A stretch of 64,000 nt of DNA from an uncultured Opitutaceae bacterium (GTDB taxonomy: Bacteria; Verrucomicrobiota; Verrucomicrobiia; Opitutales; Opitutaceae). The stretch is taken from contig CALFXL010000004.1 of NCBI GenBank assembly GCA_937958045.1, positions 4,405 through 68,404 on the forward strand, read 5' to 3'. Shown here piece after piece: positions 52,549-61,502 of the stretch. A program made the translations under genes and the position numbers. Position 1 is the first letter of the stretch. Every line of letters starts with the position of its first letter. The notes beneath the pieces are model-generated. The model worked only from the letters and a program-made list of their open reading frames with translations. It was not told the origin of the DNA and did not search any database.

Positions 52549-53526
52549 TTATTTCACATTTGGTTCACCCATCGGGTTCTTATACCGTTCATAGGCGTCG
52601 ATGATTTTCAGCACGAGCGGGTGGCGGACGACATCGGAGCCGCTGAATTGGTGAAATTCGATGCCGGCGATGTCCTGTAGAATCCGGCCGACCTCAATCA
52701 ATCCGGACTGTTTGGCGCGGGGAAGATCGATCTGGGTGATGTCGCCCGTGACCACCATACGCGAATCTTCACCCAGTCGCGTGAGAAACATCATCATTTG
52801 CTCGGGCGTGGTGTTTTGCGCTTCGTCGAGCACGATAAACGCGCGGCTCAACGTGCGACCGCGCATGTAGGCGAGCGGCGCGATTTCGATCAGGCCTTTC
52901 TCGGTGAGCCGCGAGACATCCTCGCTATCGAGCATGTCGTGCAAGGCGTCGTAGAGCGGACGGAGATAAGGCAGGATTTTCTCGCGGAGATCGCCGGGAA
53001 GAAAGCCGAGTGCTTCGCCGGCTTCGACCGCGGGGCGCGTGAGGATGATTTTTTCGACTTCGTTTTTCAGCAACGCCGACACCGCGGCGGCCATCGCGAG
53101 ATAGGTTTTGCCCGTGCCGGCCGGGCCGATGCCGAAAACGATCGGATTTTGCAGGATCGATTGCAGGTAAAGTTTTTGTCCGAGCGTCTTGGGAACGATC
53201 GTCTTGCGACGCGTCGCGATCGTGAGCGGCTGGCCGAACAAAGCGCGGAGCTGTTCCGTGTCGCCGCGCGCGATCGTGTCGACGAAACGATGAAAGTCGG
53301 GCGTGCGGATCGAAACGCCCTGCGCGCGAGCATCGTTGAGGAAACCGAACAATGTTTCTACGCGCGAAATCGCTTCAGCCGAGCCCTCGACCTTGAGCCA
53401 GTCTTCTCGCGTGACGAGACGCGCGCCGAGGTGTTGTTCCGCGTAGCTGAGGTTCTCTTCACGTCCGCCAAGCAATTGATGGAGATGGCGCGGGCTGGGA
53501 AAACGGAGGGTTTGAGAAGCAGGCAT
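52549..53526 (-). CDS. phoH: PhoH family ATPase
   Basis: A 325-residue PhoH-like protein. The P-loop is GPAGTGKTYLAMA (Lys140) and the DExx box is FIVLDEAQNTTPEQM. An N-terminal KH-like region (AEQHLGARLVTREDWLKVEG) is typical of chromosomal PhoH/YbeZ. YbeZ works with YbeY in rRNA processing, and the phoH-pgpH-ybeY order here supports that. The start is an ATG preceded by the dispersed repeat at 53541. Confidence 0.95.
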   Translation of the reverse strand: MPASQTLRFPSPRHLHQLLGGREENLSYAEQHLGARLVTREDWLKVEGSAEAISRVETLFGFLNDARAQGVSIRTPDFHRFVDTIARGDTEQLRALFGQPLTIATRRKTIVPKTLGQKLYLQSILQNPIVFGIGPAGTGKTYLAMAAAVSALLKNEVEKIILTRPAVEAGEALGFLPGDLREKILPYLRPLYDALHDMLDSEDVSRLTEKGLIEIAPLAYMRGRTLSRAFIVLDEAQNTTPEQMMMFLTRLGEDSRMVVTGDITQIDLPRAKQSGLIEVGRILQDIAGIEFHQFSGSDVVRHPLVLKIIDAYERYKNPMGEPNVK

Positions 53527-53540
53527 GAAGGAAAGGGCGG

Positions 53541-53610
53541 GCGGAAAGTCCGAAGGGTGGCGGAACGACGAAGGGGGATGACGAGTGACCGATGACCGGT
53601 GACGAGTGCG
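53541..53610. repeat. Dispersed repeat before phoH
   Basis: Reads GCGGAAAGTCCGAAGGG, CGGAACGACGAAGGGG, GATGACGAGTGACCGATGA and CCGGTGACGAGTGCG. It begins 14 bases before the phoH start codon (53526) and has the same orientation as the other copies relative to the gene. Confidence 0.6.
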
Positions 53611-53668
53611 CGGGTGGAGCTAGGGAGTTGGGCGAGTGGGCTGGAGCGATGGCTGCGATGGCCGCCAA

Positions 53669-54166
53669 TCACTGATCAATGGTCAATCGCCGTCCGACGG
53701 CGGCGAGCCGTTCCCAGGTGGCGTCGAGCGATTGCGGGAGGATGCGTGTCTGGCCGATGACGGGCATGAAATTGTTGTCGCCGTTCCAGCGCGGCACGAG
53801 GTGACCGTGGAGATGTGCGATGCTGCCGCCGGCGGCGGAGCCGAGGTTAAAACCGACATTGATGCCGTCGGGTTTGAGCGCCTCGCGAAGCAGACGTTTT
53901 CCCGTGATGATGATCTGGAAAAGGTCGGCGCTTTCTTCGGGCGTGAGCTCTTCGATGTCGGTGACTTCGCGAAACGGAATGGCGAGCAGGTGTCCCGGGT
54001 TGTACGGAAAACGATTCAGCATCAGGTACGAGAGCGGGCTGCGATAAACGATGAGTGCGGCGCGATCGTCGCCCGATGCGGGGAGTTCGGTGAAAGGGCG
54101 CTTCACCGCGGGATAGCGAGGCGCCTCGATGTATTCCATACGCCAGTAGGCGTGCAACTGCTCCAT
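53669..54166 (-). CDS. HIT family protein (histidine triad nucleotide hydrolase)
   Basis: A 165-residue HIT protein. The triad HLHGHLVPRW gives His118, His120 and His122. The N-terminal block has RSPLSYLMLNRFPYNPGHL, typical of bacterial HIT proteins of the Ap4A hydrolase/phosphorylase type. It should hydrolyse dinucleoside polyphosphates or AMP-conjugates. ATG at 54166 is preferred over an extension to 54202. It is upstream of phoH by 142 bases on the same strand. Confidence 0.92.
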   Translation of the reverse strand: MEQLHAYWRMEYIEAPRYPAVKRPFTELPASGDDRAALIVYRSPLSYLMLNRFPYNPGHLLAIPFREVTDIEELTPEESADLFQIIITGKRLLREALKPDGINVGFNLGSAAGGSIAHLHGHLVPRWNGDNNFMPVIGQTRILPQSLDATWERLAAVGRRLTIDQ

Positions 54167-54358
54167 GTGTGTAGTCGTTTGTCGAAGTTTGCAGGCATCC
54201 AAACGGACGGTTGGCGAAAGTCAAAGACGCGAGACCGCAGCAGCCATGCGAAAACAACGATGCTCGCACTCCCGGGAATGTCCGACGGTACGCTCCGGTT
54301 CACGCCCGATGGGCGCGGGCGAGCCACTGATTTACCGTGCGCGACGCTCCTTCTCTTC

Positions 54359-55030
54359 ATGAACCAACACCGAAATTTTTTTCGGGATAACGGGCTTTCG
54401 CTGGCGATGCTGGCGCTCTTCCTCCTGTTTTTCGGAGGACAGATCTTGGCGGGGGAACACGAGCACAATGACGAACGTCGCAAGCGCGGCGAACCGGAGT
54501 TCACCTTGGCGCAATATGTGCGCAGCGCGCATTTCTACGAAGCGACGGCCGAGAACTGGGAGAGCGAGTTTTTCCAAATGTTCGTGTATGTCTTCGCCAC
54601 GGCGTATCTCTACCAGAAGGGTTCGGCGGAATCGAAAGATCCGCGGAAAAAACATCGTCATCATCGCGACAACTCCGCGCAACCGCCGCCCGGAGCGCCC
54701 TGGCCGGTGCGGCGCGGTGGTTGGGTGTTATCTGTGTATGAGCATTCGTTGTCGCTCGCGTTTCTGCTGCTGTTTCTCGTCGCCTTCGCGCTGCACATCC
54801 TTGCGGGGCATCGGAACTACAACCAAGACCGCGTCGCCGATGGCGAAACGCTCGTGACGATCGGCGGCTACCTCGGTTCGCCGCGTTTTTGGTTCGAGTC
54901 GTTTCAAAACTGGCAGAGCGAATTTCTGGCGATTTTCGCGATGGTCGTCCTCAGTATTTTCTTGCGCGAACGAAACTCACCGGAATCCAAGGAAGTCGAG
55001 ACGCCGCATGGAGAGAACGAGGAAAACTGA
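54359..55030 (+). CDS. DUF6766-type membrane protein with internal duplication
   Basis: A 223-residue membrane protein made of two similar halves. The first has NGLSLAMLALFLLFFGGQI and the second HSLSLAFLLLFLVAFALHI. Each is followed by a related soluble stretch, ending in FYEATAENWESEFFQMFVYV and FWFESFQNWQSEFLAIFAM respectively, and then SAESKD or SPESKE. Four membrane helices in total. The family is uncharacterised and often sits with stress-response genes. The frame opens at 53636, but the ATG at 54359 is clearly the start of homology. Confidence 0.87.
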   Translation: MNQHRNFFRDNGLSLAMLALFLLFFGGQILAGEHEHNDERRKRGEPEFTLAQYVRSAHFYEATAENWESEFFQMFVYVFATAYLYQKGSAESKDPRKKHRHHRDNSAQPPPGAPWPVRRGGWVLSVYEHSLSLAFLLLFLVAFALHILAGHRNYNQDRVADGETLVTIGGYLGSPRFWFESFQNWQSEFLAIFAMVVLSIFLRERNSPESKEVETPHGENEEN

Positions 55031-55299
55031 GCGCGCGATGCGCGCGACGCTTCGCGCTGCACATTGCTCGGTCGAGCAGTTCGCGTAGCTTGCAGAATGC
55101 GCCCTTGGCGCGTGCGTCTTCCTGTCGATGCGGGAGCTGTACGGATAAAACCCGCTGCGCGGAAAACGCTTATGCAAGGCCCGGCCCCCCGCCCGCGAGC
55201 GCTGGCATGTAACCAGCGGAATAAGCCGCGACGTCCGTGGCGGATGCGCTCCGAGCGAGCGGTTTTGCACGGGCCCCTGAACTTAACCCTGTATCCAAC
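55031..55299. other. Intergenic region between DUF6766 and YciE/F genes
   Basis: This 269-base stretch shows no gene, repeat or strong terminator that I can identify. There are short GC-rich inverted pieces near its start (GCGCGCGATGCGCGCGA). It is probably promoter and leader for the ferritin-like gene. Confidence 0.35.
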
Positions 55300-55815
55300 A
55301 TGTCCTCTCTACACACGCTCCAAGACCTTCTCGCCGAGGAGTTGAAAGACCTCTATAACGCCGAAAAACAACTTCTCAAAGCGCTGCCCAAGATGGCGCG
55401 CGCGGCCTCCAACGAAGAATTGAAACAAGGTTTCCTCGACCATCTCGAAGAAACGAAGGGCCATGTGGAACGGCTCGAACAAATCTTCGAAGCCCTGAAA
55501 ATGCCGGCGCGCGGCAAGACGTGTCACGCGATGGAAGGCCTCATCGAAGAAGGCTCCGAAGCGATCGAAGCCAAAGCGCCCGACGCGATTCGCGACGCAC
55601 AGCTGATCGGTTCGGCGCAGCGTATTGAGCACTACGAGATCGCCGCGTACGGCACCGCTCGCGCATTCGCCGAAGCGCTCGGCGAATCGCGTGTTGCCGA
55701 CTTGCTGCAGCAGACGCTCGACGAAGAAGGCGAAACCAACAAACGCCTCACCGCGCTTTCCGAAACCGTCAACGCGGACGCGGTCGAAGTCTCCACGGAA
55801 GCCGAAGAGGAATAA
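55300..55815 (+). CDS. YciE/YciF ferritin-like protein (DUF892)
   Basis: A 171-residue helical protein of the YciE/F (DUF892) family: TLQDLLAEELKDLYNAEKQL, EETKGHVERLEQIFEAL and QRIEHYEIAAYGTARAFAEA. The Glu and His residues form a ferritin-like di-metal site in four helices. Family members respond to osmotic and oxidative stress and may act as rubrerythrin-like enzymes. ATG at 55300 has no Shine-Dalgarno. It is followed 27 bases later by an SDR, in the same order as related stress clusters. Confidence 0.92.
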   Translation: MSSLHTLQDLLAEELKDLYNAEKQLLKALPKMARAASNEELKQGFLDHLEETKGHVERLEQIFEALKMPARGKTCHAMEGLIEEGSEAIEAKAPDAIRDAQLIGSAQRIEHYEIAAYGTARAFAEALGESRVADLLQQTLDEEGETNKRLTALSETVNADAVEVSTEAEEE

Positions 55816-55842
55816 TCTTCGATCTTTCTCATCGCCGGTCGC

Positions 55843-56775
55843 ATGAAGAAAAACGCCAAGACTCGCCAGCGCTCGCGAAATGCTTCGCGACGCAAACCGC
55901 TGATGCAGGATCAACCGAAACCGAAGTTCGCGGAGCAGCATCAACGCGCTCCCGGCGCGGAACATCGGCTCGATCCGCAACCGCGGTGGCAGGCTTCGCG
56001 TTATCGTGCGGCCGGCAAACTTGAGGATAAAGTCGCGCTCATCACGGGCGGCGATTCAGGCATCGGTCGCGCCGTGGCGTTTTTGTACGCACGTGAGGGC
56101 GCCGATGTTACGATCGTGTATTTGCCCGAGGAACAGCGCGACGCGGAGAAAACGCGCGACTCGGTCGAAGCGGTGGGACGACGTTGTTTGTTGTTGCCCG
56201 CCGATCTCACCAAGGAAAGCGCGTGCAAGGATGTTGTCGAAAAGACGGTGAAGCATTTTGGGAAACTCGACATCCTCGTGTCGAACGCTGCGCATCAAGC
56301 GCGCAATGACGGTGTGCAGAAGGTGTCGGCCGAGGCATTCGATCGTACCTTTCGCACCAACATTTACGCGTACTTCTTTCTCGTGAAGTATGCGCTTCCG
56401 CATTTGAAACCCGGCGCCGCGATCATCGCGAGCAGTTCAAAAACGGGCCTTTTCGGATCGGAACAGTTGCCGGATTATTCGGCGACAAAAGGCGCGATCA
56501 ATGCCTTCACCAAAACGATCGCCATGGAGCTTGTCGAACGCGGCATCCGCGTGAACGCGGTGGCGCCAGGCCCGGTGTGGACGCCGTTGAACCCGTCCGA
56601 TAAAGGCCTGACGCCGAAGCGCGTTTCGATGTTCGGCGCCGACTCACCGATGGGCCGTCCCGCGCAGCCTGAAGAGCTCGCGCCGGCCTATGTGTTTCTG
56701 GCGTCCGACGCAGACTCGTCGTACATCACGGGCATCGTCTTGCCCGTGATGGGCGGCGAAACCTTCGGCGCGTAG
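55843..56775 (+). CDS. Short-chain dehydrogenase/reductase (YghA type)
   Basis: A 310-residue SDR. After a basic tail of about 55 residues the Rossmann motif GGDSGIGRA appears, then the cofactor motif NAAHQA, the catalytic Ser in IIASSSKTG and Tyr/Lys in DYSATKGAI, with VNAVAPGPVWTPL afterwards. It closely resembles YghA-like enzymes with an N-terminal extension. Substrate is unknown, but such SDRs are part of general stress modules with DUF892 proteins. Starts 27 bases after the ferritin-like gene. Confidence 0.92.
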   Translation: MKKNAKTRQRSRNASRRKPLMQDQPKPKFAEQHQRAPGAEHRLDPQPRWQASRYRAAGKLEDKVALITGGDSGIGRAVAFLYAREGADVTIVYLPEEQRDAEKTRDSVEAVGRRCLLLPADLTKESACKDVVEKTVKHFGKLDILVSNAAHQARNDGVQKVSAEAFDRTFRTNIYAYFFLVKYALPHLKPGAAIIASSSKTGLFGSEQLPDYSATKGAINAFTKTIAMELVERGIRVNAVAPGPVWTPLNPSDKGLTPKRVSMFGADSPMGRPAQPEELAPAYVFLASDADSSYITGIVLPVMGGETFGA

Positions 56776-56809
56776 TTGAGGAGTGGATACGTGTGCTAGT
56801 AACGGTATG

Positions 56810-56830
56810 GGCGGTTGCTCCGCAATCGCC
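56810..56830. terminator. Palindrome at the convergent SDR/FAD-Rieske junction
   Basis: GGCGGTTGC and GCAATCGCC form a stem with one G-T pair around the loop TCC. The neighbouring segment CGGACAATGCGGAGC (56850-56864) is the inverse of a piece of the palindrome at 14366. A candidate bidirectional terminator. Confidence 0.45.
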
Positions 56831-56886
56831 GCCGCGCTCGGCATGAAGGCGGACAATGCGGAGCTGTTGTGAACACTGGTTAGCGT

Positions 56887-58431
56887 TCACTGGCCGGTTT
56901 CGTTGGCGTGTGCCGCTTCGAGCTCCGGAAGTTTTTCCAAGTCTTTCTCGGCGGGGCCGGAAATCACTTCGCCCGTCGCGCGGAAACGCGAACCGTGACA
57001 CGGACAATCCCACGTGTGCGCGGCGTCGTTCCATCCGACGATGCATCCGAGGTGCGGGCAAACAGGCGAGCTGAGTGTGATCTTGTCGGACGCGTCGCGA
57101 TAGGCGGCGACTTTGCGACCGTCGATGGCGACGATTTTGCCTTCGGAGCGATTGAGCGAACGCAGCGTGTGCGCGTCGGCCGGCGCGAGATAATCGCGGA
57201 GCAGGTGATAGGGATAGTCTTTGTTCTCTTTGAGATATTCCCACGCGGAGCCGCGGACTTTTTTTCGGTTCACCTGGAAAAGATCGATCCACGGATTGCG
57301 GCGCCCGGTGATCGCATCGAGGGCCATCATCGCGCCCAGCGTGCCGAAGGTCATGCCGTTGCCCGCGTAGCCGGTGGCGATGAATTGATTCACGGCGGTG
57401 CTGCCAATGTACGGCAGACCGTCGGCCGTTTCGATGACCTGGCCCGACCACTGGCGTTGAATGACGGCGTTGGGGAAACGTTGTTGAAAACGCTGCGCGA
57501 GCCGCTTGCCCGCTTCGCGCGGACTTTCTTCCTGGCCGGTTTTGTGATCTTCGCCGCCGAAGATGAGCAGGTCGTGTCCACGACGATGTTCGACGCGCAG
57601 ATAATCGTATGGATCTTTGGTGTCCCAAAACAGCGCTTCGACACCTTGCGGCGGAATCTGCGCGGAGAGCGCGTAGCTCGTGTAGAGCGCGAGTTTGGTT
57701 TGAAAGAGCAGTGCGGACAATGTGCCCGTGTTTCCCTGCAGCGGCGTGTGCGTCGCGAGAATGAGATGTCCACACGTGATGGTGGAGTCGCCCGCTTTTA
57801 CCGTGAGCGGATTGTCTTCGATCGTGTCGACAGCGGTTTGTTCAAAAACGTGCGCCCCTTTGCCACCGAAGCTGCGCACGAGTCCGGCGAGATATTTGCG
57901 CGGATGAAAAAGCGCTTGTTGCGGGAAACGCACGCCTGGCGCGTCCATGAGCGGCACCGACGGCAAAAACTCCGCTTTGACGCCCAGTGAGCGCGCGGCC
58001 TCGGCTTCGGCCTCGAGCTCTTTGCTCGCTTCGGAAAAATCCCCGTCGGTCGGCGCGTGAAGATATCCCGGCAGCCAACGAAAATCGCAGGTGATGTTTT
58101 CGCTGCGAATATTGGCGACGATGCGATCGATCGCGGCACCGCCGGCGTCCCAGACCGCGCGCGCGGCTTCGTTGCCAAGCGAATCGGTCATCTCCGTGAA
58201 GAGCAGATCGGTGACCGGTGTGAGATGCGCGGTGGTGTGGCCGGTATCCATGCGCGCGAGTCGATCGCGTTCGATGAGTGCGAAACTCAATCCGGCCTGA
58301 CGGCAAAGGTAAGCGGCGGTGATGCCCGTGATGCCGCCGCCGACGATGACGACGTCGACGGCGAGATTGCGCGCGAGGCGCGGAAAGCGGGGCAGCGTGC
58401 CGGTGGCAATCCAGTGCGAGGGGGCTTCCAT
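56887..58431 (-). CDS. FAD-dependent oxidoreductase with C-terminal Rieske domain
   Basis: A 514-residue protein with two domains. The N-terminal DAO-type FAD domain has VDVVIVGGGITGITAAYL (about residues 25-42) and YIATGYAGNGMTFGT-like late motif. The C-terminal Rieske [2Fe-2S] domain has CPHLGC (Cys458, His460) and CPCHGS (Cys476, His479). This architecture is common in stress clusters beside SDR and DUF892 genes. The ATG at 58431 (MEAPSHW) is chosen; an in-frame TTG at 58473 is less likely. It faces the SDR gene. Substrate unknown; glycine/sarcosine-type amine oxidase similarity is a possibility only. Confidence 0.93.
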   Translation of the reverse strand: MEAPSHWIATGTLPRFPRLARNLAVDVVIVGGGITGITAAYLCRQAGLSFALIERDRLARMDTGHTTAHLTPVTDLLFTEMTDSLGNEAARAVWDAGGAAIDRIVANIRSENITCDFRWLPGYLHAPTDGDFSEASKELEAEAEAARSLGVKAEFLPSVPLMDAPGVRFPQQALFHPRKYLAGLVRSFGGKGAHVFEQTAVDTIEDNPLTVKAGDSTITCGHLILATHTPLQGNTGTLSALLFQTKLALYTSYALSAQIPPQGVEALFWDTKDPYDYLRVEHRRGHDLLIFGGEDHKTGQEESPREAGKRLAQRFQQRFPNAVIQRQWSGQVIETADGLPYIGSTAVNQFIATGYAGNGMTFGTLGAMMALDAITGRRNPWIDLFQVNRKKVRGSAWEYLKENKDYPYHLLRDYLAPADAHTLRSLNRSEGKIVAIDGRKVAAYRDASDKITLSSPVCPHLGCIVGWNDAAHTWDCPCHGSRFRATGEVISGPAEKDLEKLPELEAAHANETGQ

Positions 58432-58513
58432 CCCCGGACAGAACCGCGCGGGCGTTCCCGGTTCCGAATGCAAAAAGCGATGGCAAAACGCGCGCTACAT
58501 GCAGTGTGTGAAC

Positions 58514-59500
58514 TCAGGCAAGTACACGTGCGTGATCGGTCGAGTAATGAATAAAAACGTCTTGGATCGCGTCGTGAATATCGCCCGTGCGCACTTGGAG
58601 ATCGTCGAGATATTCATGCAACCCGCGCGTGATGATGTGCGGCGTGTCGCAATTTTCCAAATGCTCGCGCAGCGCGGTCACGAGACGCACCGCGGCGTTG
58701 TCGGCGAGATGTGGCGCATCGGCGGTGATGCACGTGAGTGCGCGATGGATCGCATTGACGGAGAAGAGCACGCTGCGCGGGAAGACCGTGTCGCGAAGCA
58801 GATAATCGACGACGCGTTCGAGGCTCAGCTGACCACGTCGGCTCTGACGAAACGCTTCGAACGCCGAGCATGAGCGCAGCACGGAGGCCCATTGCACCAT
58901 GTCGAGCGCGGAGCCGACGCGCGTGTTGGCGGGCAGCAGCATGAAGTACTTCACATCGAGGATGCGCGACGTGCTGTCCGCGCGTTCGAGGAAGCGACCG
59001 AGTTCGAAGAACCACCACATCTGCGTGCGCGGGATCATCGAGTCGGCGACGCCGTAGAAGCGGTGAATGTTGCTCTTCAGAAAGTGAAGGTATTCGGCCG
59101 AACCGAGCTGCGCGTAGCGCTCGTAGTCGTCGTCTTTGAGGCGCAGGAAAAAACTGTTGAGCTCTTCCCACACTTCGCTCGCGAGTTGATCGCGGATGCA
59201 GCGCGCATTTTCGCGCGCGGTGGCTACGCACGAAAAAACCGAGCTCGGATTTTGTCGGTCGAACAACACGAAATCGACGACGGTGCGTTCGGTGACATCG
59301 GTGCCGTGACGTTTGCGGAAAAGGCTGTCGCCACCGCAAACATACACGAGCGGTTCCCATGCGCGCGGTGCATCGGCCGCCTGCCGGCTCTGCAGATCGA
59401 GCACGAGCTGGTTGTTGACGTTGAGCAAACGCGCGGTGTTTTCCGCGCGCTCCAGATAACGGGCGGTCCAGTAGGTGAGAGAGGCGACGCGGGAGAGCAT
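58514..59500 (-). CDS. Alpha-E domain protein (DUF403)
   Basis: A 328-residue all-helical protein of the alpha-E family, starting MLSRVASLTYWTARYLERAE and containing YGVADSMIPRTQMWWFFELG, FLERADSTSRILDVKYF and FPRSVLFSVNAIHRAL. Alpha-E proteins are encoded beside circularly permuted ATP-grasp enzymes and often a transglutaminase, and the set is thought to make a peptide-like compound or modification. No transglutaminase is present in this window. ATG at 59500 directly follows a dispersed repeat. Confidence 0.92.
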   Translation of the reverse strand: MLSRVASLTYWTARYLERAENTARLLNVNNQLVLDLQSRQAADAPRAWEPLVYVCGGDSLFRKRHGTDVTERTVVDFVLFDRQNPSSVFSCVATARENARCIRDQLASEVWEELNSFFLRLKDDDYERYAQLGSAEYLHFLKSNIHRFYGVADSMIPRTQMWWFFELGRFLERADSTSRILDVKYFMLLPANTRVGSALDMVQWASVLRSCSAFEAFRQSRRGQLSLERVVDYLLRDTVFPRSVLFSVNAIHRALTCITADAPHLADNAAVRLVTALREHLENCDTPHIITRGLHEYLDDLQVRTGDIHDAIQDVFIHYSTDHARVLA

Positions 59501-59540
59501 GAAAAATCCGAAAATTGAAGGCCGAATGACGAGGGTGATG
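59501..59540. repeat. Dispersed repeat before the alpha-E gene
   Basis: Reads GAAAAATCCGAAAATTG, AAGGCCGAATGACGAGG and TGATGAAAG. It directly abuts the alpha-E start codon at 59500 and lies in the gap of 65 bases to the four-helix-bundle gene. Confidence 0.6.
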
Positions 59541-59565
59541 AAAGCCGGCGGGCGATTGCAGTGTG

Positions 59566-59979
59566 TTAGTCGGTTTTGGTTTTCCGGAAGATTGCGGAGA
59601 AGATCAGGTTCAGCTCGCGAGCTTCGGTCCAAAGTGCGCGGGTGGTGTCACGTTCGTCGTCGGCTACTTTGGCCAGCATGCACCAGTATTTCGTTTCGTG
59701 CACTTCTTTGCGGCAGAGTGCGATTTTATGGCGGAAGTCTTTCTTGGATTCTGCGTCGTTCGCTGCGCAGTAGTTGGCACCAGTGCTGGTGGCTGGTCGC
59801 ACGAATTGCGAAATCAATGGATGGAGGACGGCAGCGTCCGGTAGCTTGAGGCAGGACTCGATCACGCTTTCCCCGAACCTCGCGGTGCGTTCCTCAAGAT
59901 CGTAAGCGCGGGGCTCGTTGAACGAAAAACACGCGCCATCGTCGGCATTCGGCCTTCGCGTTTTCGGGGTTGTTTTCAT
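59566..59979 (-). CDS. Four-helix-bundle protein (23S rRNA-intervening-sequence-type family)
   Basis: A 137-residue helical protein of the TIGR02436/PF05635 group: YDLEERTARFGESVIES, RPATSTGANYCAANDAES and FRHKIALCRKEVHETKYW. Members are found inside rRNA intervening sequences or as solitary genes in diverse places. Its function is unknown; it may bind nucleic acid. The ATG at 59979 overlaps the stop of the ATP-grasp gene (ATGA). It interrupts the usual ATP-grasp/alpha-E order, which suggests insertion. Confidence 0.85.
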   Translation of the reverse strand: MKTTPKTRRPNADDGACFSFNEPRAYDLEERTARFGESVIESCLKLPDAAVLHPLISQFVRPATSTGANYCAANDAESKKDFRHKIALCRKEVHETKYWCMLAKVADDERDTTRALWTEARELNLIFSAIFRKTKTD

Positions 59980-61481
59980 ACCAACACCTCTTCCGCCGGG
60001 GCGGTTTGGGATTGGGGCGAGTGGGTGGGCGGGGTTTCGTCGTCGGCGAGCACCCACGTGTCTTTTGAACCGCCGCCTTGCGAGCTGTTGACGACGAGCG
60101 AGCCTTTGCGGAGCGCGACGCGCGTGAGACCGCCGGGCATGATTTTGATCGTCTCGCCGTTGAGAATGTACGGGCGCAAATCGATGTGGCGGCCTTCGAT
60201 CGTGTCGCCGCAAACGCTCGGGCAACGCGAGAGGCCGATGGTCGGTTGCGCGATAAAATTGCGCGGGTTCTCGATGATTTTTGCGCGAAACTCCGCGATC
60301 TGCTCGGCGGTGCTGTGCGGACCGACGAGCATGCCGTAGCCGCCGGCTTCGTTGACGCTTTTGACGACGAGCTTGGGCAAGTTGTCCAAGATGTATTTCA
60401 GATCGGTCGGATCGGCGGAGAGGAACGTATCGACGTTGGGCAGGATCGGATCTTCGCCGAGATAAAACCGGATCATCTTGGGCACGTAATAATACACGGC
60501 TTTGTCGTCGGCGATGCCCGTGCCGATCGGATTGCAGAGCGCGACGTTTCCTTTGCGATACGCTTCGACGAGTCCGGGCACACCGAGCAGCGAGTCTTTG
60601 CGGAAAACGGTCGGGTCGAGGAAGTCGTCGTCGATGCGGCGATAGATGACGTGCACGGGCGCGAGGCCGTCGGTGCGACGCATGTACACGCGATCATTTT
60701 CCACCACGAGATCCGAGCCTTCGACGATCTCGATGCCCATCTGACGCGCGAGGAAACTGTGTTCGAAATACGCGGAGTTGTACACGCCGGGCGTGAGCAG
60801 CACGACGGTCGGCTCCGGTACGTGGTCGGGCGCGAGGTGGGTGAGCAGAGCGAGCAGATCGTGCGTGTAGTTCTCGACCGGACGCACGCGATAATCGCGC
60901 AGGAGATTGGGGAAGACGCGCTTCATCACCTGGCGATTTTCGAGCACGTAGCTGACGCCGGAGGGCGTGCGGAGATTGTCCTCAAGCACGCGATAAACGC
61001 CGTCCTGATCGCGGATCAAATCGGTGCCGTTGATGTGGACGTAGAGACCGCGTGGGATGTTGAAGCCGACGAGTTCGCGGCGAAAGTGTTTCGAGGTTTC
61101 CACCATCTCGCGCGGCACGATGCCTTCGGCGAGAATGCGCTGCGGTCCGTAGATGTCCTCGAGGAACATGTTCAGCGCCTGCATGCGCTGCGTCAGGCCG
61201 GCTTCGAGATGACGCCACTCGTGCGCCGGCACGATGCGCGGCACGAGATCGAAGGGGAAAATTTTTTCCGTGCCGGCGTTGTCGGAATAAACGGTGAACG
61301 TCACGCCGCGGCGCAGGAAGGTCTCGTCGGCGGTGCGCTGGCGGCGGAGGATTTCGCCGATGCCTTGAAGACGTCCGAAGCGTTCGGCGAGAAGCTGGTA
61401 GTGCGGGCGCGGACGGCCATTCGCAGCAAACATCTCATCGAAGAACGGAGCGTATTCGTAGGTGGCGAAGAGATCGGACAT
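59976..61481 (-). CDS. Circularly permuted type-2 ATP-grasp protein
   Basis: A 501-residue protein of the circularly permuted ATP-grasp family (DUF404/DUF407). Family blocks include RRGVTFTVYSDNAGTEKIFP, NMFLEDIYGPQRILAEGIVP, YRVLEDNLRTPSGVSYVLEN, and KLVVKSVNEAGGYGMLVGP. It probably ligates carboxylates to amines, in a peptide-like product together with the alpha-E partner. The last residues (about 475-501) are a Ser/Pro/Ala-rich tail. It overlaps the four-helix-bundle gene by 4 bases. Confidence 0.93.
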   Translation of the reverse strand: MSDLFATYEYAPFFDEMFAANGRPRPHYQLLAERFGRLQGIGEILRRQRTADETFLRRGVTFTVYSDNAGTEKIFPFDLVPRIVPAHEWRHLEAGLTQRMQALNMFLEDIYGPQRILAEGIVPREMVETSKHFRRELVGFNIPRGLYVHINGTDLIRDQDGVYRVLEDNLRTPSGVSYVLENRQVMKRVFPNLLRDYRVRPVENYTHDLLALLTHLAPDHVPEPTVVLLTPGVYNSAYFEHSFLARQMGIEIVEGSDLVVENDRVYMRRTDGLAPVHVIYRRIDDDFLDPTVFRKDSLLGVPGLVEAYRKGNVALCNPIGTGIADDKAVYYYVPKMIRFYLGEDPILPNVDTFLSADPTDLKYILDNLPKLVVKSVNEAGGYGMLVGPHSTAEQIAEFRAKIIENPRNFIAQPTIGLSRCPSVCGDTIEGRHIDLRPYILNGETIKIMPGGLTRVALRKGSLVVNSSQGGGSKDTWVLADDETPPTHSPQSQTAPAEEVLV

Positions 61482-61502
61482 GCGTGAAGAAATGCGGGCG
61501 GA

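Noticed and set aside
53636..54358. N-terminal extension of the DUF6766 protein by about 240 residues
   Set aside because: The extension is antisense to the HIT gene; similarity to the family begins exactly at the ATG at 54359.
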